Below are positions 6,845 through 12,004 of a stretch of DNA of 12,004 nt, one piece after another; the stretch's first letter is position 1; each line of letters starts with the position of its first letter. The stretch spans positions 1 through 12,004 of the forward strand of contig JAOUNK010000063.1 in NCBI GenBank assembly GCA_029881015.1, read 5' to 3'. Both the position numbers and the translations under genes were made by a program. Origin of the DNA: Gammaproteobacteria bacterium. Lineage in GTDB: Bacteria > Pseudomonadota > Gammaproteobacteria > Steroidobacterales > Woeseiaceae. The notes beneath the pieces are model-generated. The model saw nothing but the letters and a program-made list of their open reading frames with translations, made no database searches and was not told the DNA's origin.

Positions 6845-8139
6845 TGAAGTATTTCAGTACGCGTGGTGCGGGCCCGGTCACGCTGGATGATGCGTTGCGG
6901 TTGGGCATTGCCAGCGATGGCGGGTTGTTCCTGCCGGAGCAGCTTCCGTCCTTCGATGTCGCCAGCTTCAGTGCCGCTGAAACCATTCCCGAAGTGGCGC
7001 AGGTGTTGCTGCAACCCTTCTTCGAAGGATCGTCGTTGTCCGGCGATCTCGATCGAATTCTCGCCGAGACGTTCAGCTTCCCGATTCCCGCAACCCGTCT
7101 GCCGGTTACAGGCCATGACGTATCGTTGCTCGAGCTCTATCACGGGCCGACGGTCGCGTTCAAAGATGTCGGCGCCGGTTTTCTCGCCGCCTGCCTGTCC
7201 CGGCTTGAAGGCAACGTTGAGAATCCGTTAACGATTCTCGTTGCGACGTCCGGTGACACAGGCGGTGCGGTAGCGGCTGCGTTTGATCGGCGACCCGGCA
7301 TGCGTGTCGTGGTGCTGTTTCCTGACGGTCGTGTCTCCGAGCGCCAGGCGCACCAGCTTAGCTGCTGGAGCGAAAACGTACTCTCCCTGAAAGTACAAGG
7401 TGCATTCGATGACTGCCAGGCCCTGGTCAAGGGCGCGATGGCAGATCCCGCGCTGAGCGCAGTGCACCGCTTCAGCTCGGCAAACAGCATCAATATCGGT
7501 CGCCTGTTGCCGCAAAGCACCTACTACGCGGATGCGAGTATCCGTCACTACCGGCGAACGGGCCGGAGGCCTGGTTTCATCATTCCGACGGGCAATCTCG
7601 GCAATGCGTTTGCCTGTATCATGGCTCGGGAGATGGGCCTCCCAATCGGTCCGGTCATTCTTGCGACCAATGCAAATCGAACCATTGCCGACTATTTCGA
7701 TACGCTCGAGTGGTTGCCACGGGCAAGTCTGCAGACCCTCGCATCCGCCATGGATGTCGGTGACCCGAGCAACATGGAACGTCTGCGGCACCTGGTCGGC
7801 GAAGCAGACGTCTTGCGCGAGCAACTGGGTGTCCTGTCCGTGAGCGATGCACAGATCAAGGCGTCGATTCGCCAGGACTTCACCGACTTCGGTTTTGCCA
7901 CCTGCCCGCACACCGCGACGGCGACTCATACGTACCGGCAGCTCGACAGCAAACTGGCCGACGAACACGACTGGATCCTCGTCGCGACTGCGCATCCCGC
8001 CAAGTTCGAAACCATCGTCGAACCGCTGATCGGTGAGTCCGTGCCGGTGCCTGCAGAGCTTGCGGCACTGCTCGCCCGGCCCGCGCATGCTGTTTCTATC
8101 GAGCCTACTCTCGCGTCTCTTGCTACAGTACTGGGATGA
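6844..8139 (+). CDS. thrC: Threonine synthase (ThrC)
   Basis: ThrC is the pyridoxal-phosphate enzyme that turns O-phosphohomoserine into threonine, the last pathway step. The protein has 431 residues (E. coli 428) and follows the enterobacterial type throughout. It opens with MKYFSTRGAG, and HGPTVAFKD (100-108) puts the PLP-binding lysine at 107, as in E. coli. TSGDTGGAV and the NSANSINIGRL-like stretch (phosphate and PLP contacts) are present, and GTAHPAKF appears as ATAHPAKF near the C terminus. The start ATG shares its A with the thrB stop TGA; the frame is open upstream to 6766 but only over thrB. Its own stop overlaps the next gene's ATG (ATGA, 8136-8139). Confidence 0.97.
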   Translation: MKYFSTRGAGPVTLDDALRLGIASDGGLFLPEQLPSFDVASFSAAETIPEVAQVLLQPFFEGSSLSGDLDRILAETFSFPIPATRLPVTGHDVSLLELYHGPTVAFKDVGAGFLAACLSRLEGNVENPLTILVATSGDTGGAVAAAFDRRPGMRVVVLFPDGRVSERQAHQLSCWSENVLSLKVQGAFDDCQALVKGAMADPALSAVHRFSSANSINIGRLLPQSTYYADASIRHYRRTGRRPGFIIPTGNLGNAFACIMAREMGLPIGPVILATNANRTIADYFDTLEWLPRASLQTLASAMDVGDPSNMERLRHLVGEADVLREQLGVLSVSDAQIKASIRQDFTDFGFATCPHTATATHTYRQLDSKLADEHDWILVATAHPAKFETIVEPLIGESVPVPAELAALLARPAHAVSIEPTLASLATVLG

Positions 8140-8693
8140 CGAGTTTCGACGAAACGCCCTGGCTACTGCCGCTCGCCGCAATTGGCGTCTTGCTGCTGCT
8201 CTGGTTTGTCTACAAGCGCTTCTTCCTGGGCGCGAACTCTCTCGAACGCGACCTGGCCGATATCGGCTTCGACCATATCGCGGAGCTCGTGATTCCAAGC
8301 GCCGACGAAGGTGAAATCCAGGTCGACAAGCTGATCCTGACGTCGCAGGGATTGCTGATTCTCGAGATCAAGGAGGTCCAGGGCGTCGTCTTCGGCAGCG
8401 ACAAGATGCAGGACTGGACAGTCATTGCACAAGACCGGCGATACACGTTCCCGAACCCGCAGCCGGCGCTCTACGATCGGATTGCGGCGGTCCGCCAGAT
8501 CGTTCGCCAGGTTCCGGTGGCAGGGCGCATCCTGTTTCTTGACGGCGCCGAGTTCACCAAGGGCGTGCCCGCGCTGGTCTGTACCCTCGAGGAACTGGTC
8601 GCCGAGTTCGGTGAGCCGGATAAAGCCGCTGCCAAGTTCAAGATCGAGGCCTTCAAGCCGCACTGGGAGCTTATTCGAAAGGCGGCAGAGTAA
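8136..8693 (+). CDS. Membrane-anchored NERD-domain protein (nuclease-related), coupled to thrC
   Basis: This is a 185-residue protein of unknown role. Residues about 10-26 (LLPLAAIGVLLLLWFVY) are one transmembrane helix followed by basic residues (K27, R28), which suggests an N-out/C-in anchor with the rest in the cytoplasm. Residues about 38-135 resemble a NERD (nuclease-related) domain. They show a strand with Asp64 (EIQVDKLILTSQG), then LEIKE with Glu77 and Lys79, giving the D-x12-E-x-K pattern of PD-(D/E)XK-like folds. A conserved-looking Trp94 and NPQP at 107-110 follow. The domain name is my reading of the motif pattern, not a search result, and nuclease activity is inferred at most. 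The start ATG overlaps the thrC stop by 4 bases with no strong Shine-Dalgarno site, so it is probably translated by coupling. Its last 23 bases overlap tatD on the other strand. Confidence 0.82.
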   Translation: MTSFDETPWLLPLAAIGVLLLLWFVYKRFFLGANSLERDLADIGFDHIAELVIPSADEGEIQVDKLILTSQGLLILEIKEVQGVVFGSDKMQDWTVIAQDRRYTFPNPQPALYDRIAAVRQIVRQVPVAGRILFLDGAEFTKGVPALVCTLEELVAEFGEPDKAAAKFKIEAFKPHWELIRKAAE

Positions 8694-9474
8694 AGAAGCG
8701 GGTCGCATTCTCTGTCGTAATCCGCGCCACGTGCGCCTCGCTCTGGCCGCGGGCTTCGGCCACCGCCTTGAGTACCTCGGGCAGGTACGCCGGCTCATTG
8801 CGTCGTGTCTTCGGTTTCGGCTGGATCGTCCGCGGCAACAAGTAGGGCGCATCGGTTTCGAGCAGCAGCTTGTCGTCGGGAACGATCGAGACAATGTCGT
8901 GCAAATGCCCGCCGCGCCTCTCATCGCATATCCAGCCCGTAATACCGATATAGAGCCCCAGCGCGACATACTCGCGCAATGACTCGTGCTCACCGGTGAA
9001 GCAGTGTGCCACGGCGCGTGACAGGTCGGGCAGAGCCGGCTCCAGTATCTCGATGAAATCGTCGTGCGCATCGCGTTGATGCAGGAAGACAGGCAGCCCG
9101 GACTCCTTCGCGATGTCGAGCTGCCGGCGAAACGCATCGAGCTGCGCGTTACGTGGCGAGAAGTTCCTGAAGTAGTCGAGGCCGAATTCCCCGACCGCGA
9201 CAACCACCTCCTTGCGGACGAGCGAGCGAATCAGGGCATCGCTTGCATCCGTGTAGTCGGACGCGTGGTGGGGGTGCACACCGGCCGTGGAGAACAGCAT
9301 GCCGCCGCTCGCTTCTGCCAGAGCGGCCGCCCTCACATTGCTGTCGTCGCTGCTACCTGTCACGATGATGCGTGTAACGCCGGCATCGGCCGCGCGCTGT
9401 ATTACCGCGTCGCGATCATCGTCGAAACTGTCGTGCGCAAGGTTGGCCCCGATATCTACCAGTGAATAAGGCAT
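8671..9474 (-). CDS. tatD: TatD family metal-dependent DNase
   Basis: TatD is a cytoplasmic metal-dependent hydrolase with 3'-5' exonuclease activity, described in DNA repair and fragmentation; it is not part of the Tat translocase. The 267-residue protein resembles E. coli TatD itself more than its paralogues YcfH and YjjV. It opens with DIGANL in place of the HxH motif, then has STAGVHPH (62-69), GEFGLD (95-100, Glu96), LHQRDAH (131-137), AHCFTG (156-161), GITGWICDERRG (177-188) and ETDAPYLLPR (206-215, Asp208). Known metal-ligand positions are therefore kept. The ATG at 9474 lies 3 bases after the permease stop, making tatD the third gene of the ABC operon. It converges with the NERD gene and overlaps its end by 23 bases. 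E. coli tatD lies behind tatABC; no tat genes are here. Confidence 0.94.
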   Translation of the reverse strand: MPYSLVDIGANLAHDSFDDDRDAVIQRAADAGVTRIIVTGSSDDSNVRAAALAEASGGMLFSTAGVHPHHASDYTDASDALIRSLVRKEVVVAVGEFGLDYFRNFSPRNAQLDAFRRQLDIAKESGLPVFLHQRDAHDDFIEILEPALPDLSRAVAHCFTGEHESLREYVALGLYIGITGWICDERRGGHLHDIVSIVPDDKLLLETDAPYLLPRTIQPKPKTRRNEPAYLPEVLKAVAEARGQSEAHVARITTENATRFFTLPPFE

Positions 9475-9477
9475 GGC

Positions 9478-10500
9478 TCAATATTGCTCCCAACGAAAAA
9501 TCCAGGCTCCGATGGCGAGGAACACGGCGCTCAATAGCAGAAGCGCGCCGAGACTCGGTGCGACCTCCGCGAACGTCGCGCCATCGAGAATGACAGCACG
9601 CGCCGAATCCAGAACGTGTGTCAGCGGAAAAATCTGCGAAATCCTTTGTACGGTTTCCCCGGTACCTTCAAGCGAAAACCAGACGCCCGATAACAGCATC
9701 ATGGGCCAGTTGATCAGGTTAAGCAGCCCGCCCGCGAGTTCTTCGCTGGTCACGCGCGCGGAGACAACCAGCCCCAGCGAGATCATGGAGATCGCCCCCA
9801 CGACGCCTACAATAAACAGGGTGACATAGCTGCCCTCCATGCGTGTGTCGAGGAGCAGGTGTGTGCCGACGTAGACCACGGTGGTGATCAGCATGATCAG
9901 GACCAGGCGCGAGGCGATCTGGGCAGAAATAAATTCCAGCGACGTCAGGGGAGTTGCCCGCAAGCGCTTCAGGAAGCCGTTCTTGCGATAGCGCACAATG
10001 ACGTAACCGACACCGAACAGGCAGCTGAACATCATGTTCATGCCCAGGATTCCCGGCAGGATCCAGTCCGAGTATCGAATCGGCCTTCCGGTCACCTGTT
10101 CCTTGATTACGCCGCGGCCGGCCGTCGAGGTCGACTGCAGCAGGGCGAGCTCCACGAAGTAGCCCTTGGCCGCGGTCGGATTGACCCAGTAACGTACGGG
10201 AGGCCCGGTCTCGACGAGTAGGTCGAGCTGGTGCCGCTCGATCTTCAGCATCGCCTCGTCGATATCCGCGTAGGGCACGAAGCGAACATAGCGAGTGGCC
10301 AGAAAAGGGTGTGACGACGTATCGATATCCGCCTCGGCCTGGAGCACACCGACGGTATATTCATCGCGCTGGCCGTCGAATGCGAACGACAGGCCAAAGA
10401 CGAGAGCGACCGGCAGGAGCAGATTCCAGGCGAGTGCAGAGCGGTCGCGCACAAATTCACGATTGCGCGCGACAAACACAGCGTAGATTCGTTTCAGCAT
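9478..10500 (-). CDS. ABC-2 type transporter permease
   Basis: This is the membrane subunit of an ABC exporter, pairing with the ATPase encoded 2 bases upstream. Its 340 residues have one N-terminal transmembrane helix (about 22-40). A large extracytoplasmic domain (about 42-143) follows, then a block of about five helices near 146-169, 196-217, 226-246, 256-276 and 312-334. This is the ABC2_membrane layout seen in drug, polysaccharide and YhhJ/YadH-like exporters. The stretch RYRKNGFLKRLRATPL (170-185) is the cytoplasmic coupling segment typical of the family. The substrate cannot be read from the sequence. The ATG at 10500 has only a weak Shine-Dalgarno site, which fits coupling to the ATPase gene. 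Confidence 0.9.
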   Translation of the reverse strand: MLKRIYAVFVARNREFVRDRSALAWNLLLPVALVFGLSFAFDGQRDEYTVGVLQAEADIDTSSHPFLATRYVRFVPYADIDEAMLKIERHQLDLLVETGPPVRYWVNPTAAKGYFVELALLQSTSTAGRGVIKEQVTGRPIRYSDWILPGILGMNMMFSCLFGVGYVIVRYRKNGFLKRLRATPLTSLEFISAQIASRLVLIMLITTVVYVGTHLLLDTRMEGSYVTLFIVGVVGAISMISLGLVVSARVTSEELAGGLLNLINWPMMLLSGVWFSLEGTGETVQRISQIFPLTHVLDSARAVILDGATFAEVAPSLGALLLLSAVFLAIGAWIFRWEQY

Positions 10501-10502
10501 CG

Positions 10503-11267
10503 TCAGGCTCGCAACGAGTGGCCGGTCATGTCGAGAAACAGGTCCTCGAGATTCGGGCGCCGGATTTCGCCGCTTGCCAGCTTGATGAGCTCGTCTCCGA
10601 AACGGGTGCGCAGCAACACTTCGGGCGCCCCGTGAGTCACGATCTTCCCTTCGTCCATGATGGCGACGTCATCGCAGAGTACCTGCGCCTCATCCATGTA
10701 ATGAGTGGTAAGGACGATCGTCGCCCCCTTGGCACGAATGTCCTGCACCAGTTCCCAGAAATTGCGGCGTGCCTGCGGGTCCAGGCCGGTGGTTGGCTCA
10801 TCGAGAAAGATCAGGCGTGGCCGGTTGACCAGCGCTACCGCTAGCAGCAGCCGCTGGCGCTGGCCACCCGAGAGCTTGCGATTGTCACGCTCGAGCAGAT
10901 CCCCGAGCGAGCACTGCGCGACAATGTCGTCGAGATCGGCCTGCCGGTCGTACAGCGAGCGAAACAGCTCAATGGTCTCGCGGACGGTCTGGTTGTCCTG
11001 CAGGGCGGTGTTCTGGAACTGGATGCCGACTTCCTGGCGAAACCGGGAGCCGGCTATCTCGCCATAGTAGTAAACTTCACCGGACGTTGCCGTTGTGACG
11101 CCCTCGATAATCTCGACGGTCGTGGTCTTGCCGGCGCCATTGGGCCCGAGCAGTCCGAAACAGATGCCCTCGGGCACCTTGAAGCTGACGCCATCGACCG
11201 CTCGAATGCCCGGGTAGTCCTTGATGAGGTCGCGGGCCTCGAGAGCAATTTTCCGGGATTCGTCCAT
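10503..11267 (-). CDS. ABC transporter ATP-binding protein
   Basis: This is the ATPase subunit that powers the neighbouring ABC-2 permease. The 254-residue protein has every nucleotide-binding motif: Walker A GPNGAGKTT (41-49), Q-loop around Gln85, signature LSGGQRQR (132-139), Walker B LIFLDEP (152-158), D-loop GLDP and switch His189. It belongs to the CcmA/DrrA-like group of single-domain exporter ATPases (daunorubicin resistance, gliding, Nod-factor or polysaccharide export). I chose the ATG at 11267 because homology begins just after it. The frame is open back to 11606, but that part runs antisense through the start of the divergent repeat-protein gene and looks like no protein. It is the first gene of a three-gene operon with the permease and tatD. 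Confidence 0.94.
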   Translation of the reverse strand: MDESRKIALEARDLIKDYPGIRAVDGVSFKVPEGICFGLLGPNGAGKTTTVEIIEGVTTATSGEVYYYGEIAGSRFRQEVGIQFQNTALQDNQTVRETIELFRSLYDRQADLDDIVAQCSLGDLLERDNRKLSGGQRQRLLLAVALVNRPRLIFLDEPTTGLDPQARRNFWELVQDIRAKGATIVLTTHYMDEAQVLCDDVAIMDEGKIVTHGAPEVLLRTRFGDELIKLASGEIRRPNLEDLFLDMTGHSLRA

Positions 11268-11314
11268 GCGGGAAGAGTACCGGAGCCGTTGTTCTGGAGC
11301 CAGCTTGCAACCAT

Positions 11315-11331
11315 ATACCTGACGGCGGTAT
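11315..11331. promoter_or_regulatory. Inverted repeat in the divergent intergenic region (possible operator)
   Basis: ATACC and GGTAT face each other across 7 bases in the roughly 100-base gap between the ABC ATPase gene and the repeat-protein gene. The arms are short and could be chance. For the plus-strand gene, TTGCAA (11305-11310) resembles a -35 box and TCTAAT (11331-11336) resembles a -10 box, but their spacing of 20 bases is too long for a confident promoter. For the minus strand I see nothing better than TATATG. Confidence 0.2.
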
Positions 11332-11354
11332 CTAATAGCCAGGAACAGAGGCTT

Positions 11355-11360
11355 AAGGGG
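11355..11360 (+). promoter_or_regulatory. Ribosome binding site of the VNG-repeat protein gene
   Basis: AAGGGG lies 9 bases before the ATG at 11370 but only 3 before the in-frame ATG at 11364. It therefore favours 11370 as the start. Confidence 0.6.
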
Positions 11361-11369
11361 AAGATGGAG

Positions 11370-12004
11370 ATGACGAGATTCGTGACGAAAACCGCATTCA
11401 CGGCAGGACTGCTGGTCCTGTTGATGTCGGTACCGGCTTACGCGGTATCGATCAACAAGAGCGTCAAGATCGGCGCCGGAGAAGAGTCCGGAGGCGCCAC
11501 GTCGGTCAACGGCAGTATCTCGGTCGGCGAAAAGGCGACCGTCACCGGCAACCTGAAGACGGTGAACGGTTCGATTCGTATCGACGAGGGTGCCGTGATC
11601 GAGCAAGCGGCGACAGTAAACGGCGGCCTGCGCCTGGCTGATGGCGTGAAGGCGGAGGGCCTGACGACAGTCAACGGCAGTATCAATGTCGGCGACAACG
11701 GCGTCATCGACGGTGAGATCAGTGCCGTCAACGGCAGAATCTCGGTTGGCGAGGGATCCACGGTTAGCGGCGACGTCGGCAATGTGAACGGTGAAATCGG
11801 CCTGGCCGGGTCGGAAGTCGGCGGTGACCTGACCACGGTCAATGGCGACATCAAGCTTGAAGATGGCACGGTCATCAAGGGCGATCTTGTCGTCGAGAAG
11901 CCGAACAACTGGAAATGGGGTAAGGACAAGAGTCGCAAACCACGTATCGTCATCGGCCCGGGATCGCGAGTCGAAGGCACGATCCGGCTCGAGCGTGAGG
12001 TGGA
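11370..12004 (+). CDS. Exported VNG-repeat protein, bactofilin-like (cut by window end)
   Basis: This gene is incomplete: 211 residues are visible and the frame is open to the end. Residues 1-25 are a Sec signal peptide with cleavage after AYA. From residue 44 to about 177 there are seven tandem repeats of 18-19 residues. Each has Val-Asn-Gly (46, 65, 83, 101, 120, 139, 157) followed by a short alternating strand and a Gly/Val-rich turn. A basic stretch (WKWGKDKSRKPR, 181-192) interrupts them, and another strand-like segment (IVIGPGSRVEGTI) follows. The regular short strands with G-x-V-x-G turns suggest a beta-helix like that of bactofilins (polymer-forming cytoskeletal proteins), though bactofilins lack a cleaved signal peptide. 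Function is unknown. It is divergent from the ABC exporter operon. The family comparison is inference. Confidence 0.8.
   Translation, partial: MTRFVTKTAFTAGLLVLLMSVPAYAVSINKSVKIGAGEESGGATSVNGSISVGEKATVTGNLKTVNGSIRIDEGAVIEQAATVNGGLRLADGVKAEGLTTVNGSINVGDNGVIDGEISAVNGRISVGEGSTVSGDVGNVNGEIGLAGSEVGGDLTTVNGDIKLEDGTVIKGDLVVEKPNNWKWGKDKSRKPRIVIGPGSRVEGTIRLEREV
11499..11900 (+). repeat. Seven in-frame VNG repeats (54-57 bases each)
   Basis: Codons for Val-Asn-Gly recur seven times with spacings of 19, 18, 18, 19, 19 and 18 codons. The DNA copies differ clearly (GTC/GTG/GTA, AAC/AAT, GGC/GGT), so these are old protein repeats kept by selection on structure, not recent DNA duplications. Confidence 0.85.

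Noticed and set aside
7228..8298. Long minus-strand open frame opposite thrC (356 codons)
   Set aside because: thrC is a clear full-length enzyme on the plus strand; the antisense product has no recognisable motif and an Arg-rich composition.
8163..9203. Minus-strand open frame of 346 codons across the NERD and tatD genes
   Set aside because: It overlaps both well-supported genes in a different frame and has Ser/Arg-rich shadow composition.
11268..11606. N-terminal extension of the ABC ATPase by 113 codons
   Set aside because: The extension has no similarity to ABC proteins and runs antisense through the signal peptide of the divergent gene.
11499..11900. The repeated VNG region as a CRISPR array or DNA satellite
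   Set aside because: The units are contiguous, differ at wobble positions and stay in frame, so they are protein repeats.
11438..11980. Minus-strand open frame of 180 codons with Pro/Thr-rich repeats
   Set aside because: Its apparent repeats are the antisense image of the VNG repeats. The plus-strand frame has a signal peptide and a Shine-Dalgarno site.

Overview
The window looks like chromosomal DNA from a GC-rich, free-living gammaproteobacterium. The tol-pal order (tolA-tolB-pal-cpoB), a tRNA-Lys directly after cpoB, a fused aspartokinase/homoserine dehydrogenase ThrA followed by thrB and thrC, and a TatD very close to the enterobacterial protein all point to that class. Non-enteric lineages such as Xanthomonadales- or Woeseia-like groups seem more likely than Enterobacterales because of the base composition and the neighbourhood. 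I cannot name a genus from sequence reading alone. There is no sign of phage, insertion sequences or CRISPR.

Layout, plus strand, left part (1-3178): the 3' end of tolA, then tolB, pal and cpoB. These encode envelope machinery that links the inner membrane, peptidoglycan and outer membrane during division. A strong stable-RNA-type promoter (3182-3209) follows, driving tRNA-Lys(UUU) at 3251-3326.

Middle part (3388-8693, plus strand): thrA, thrB and thrC overlap by 8 and 1 bases, and thrC overlaps by 4 bases a gene for a membrane-anchored NERD-domain protein. The three thr enzymes carry out four of the five steps from aspartate to threonine: aspartokinase and homoserine dehydrogenase in ThrA, homoserine kinase in ThrB, threonine synthase in ThrC. 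The step missing here is aspartate-semialdehyde dehydrogenase. The NERD protein has no obvious place in the pathway and is the oddest passenger of the operon.

Right part (8671-11267, minus strand): a tight three-gene operon, read right to left: ABC ATPase, ABC-2 type permease, tatD. It converges on, and overlaps by 23 bases, the end of the NERD gene.

Right edge (11370-12004, plus strand, truncated): a secreted protein made of seven 18-19 residue repeats centred on Val-Asn-Gly, resembling bactofilin-type beta-helices. It is divergent from the ABC operon across about 100 bases that hold a small inverted repeat.

Most of the window is core housekeeping sequence. The parts without a ready explanation are the NERD protein coupled to thrC, the VNG-repeat exported protein, and the predicted lipoprotein form of CpoB.
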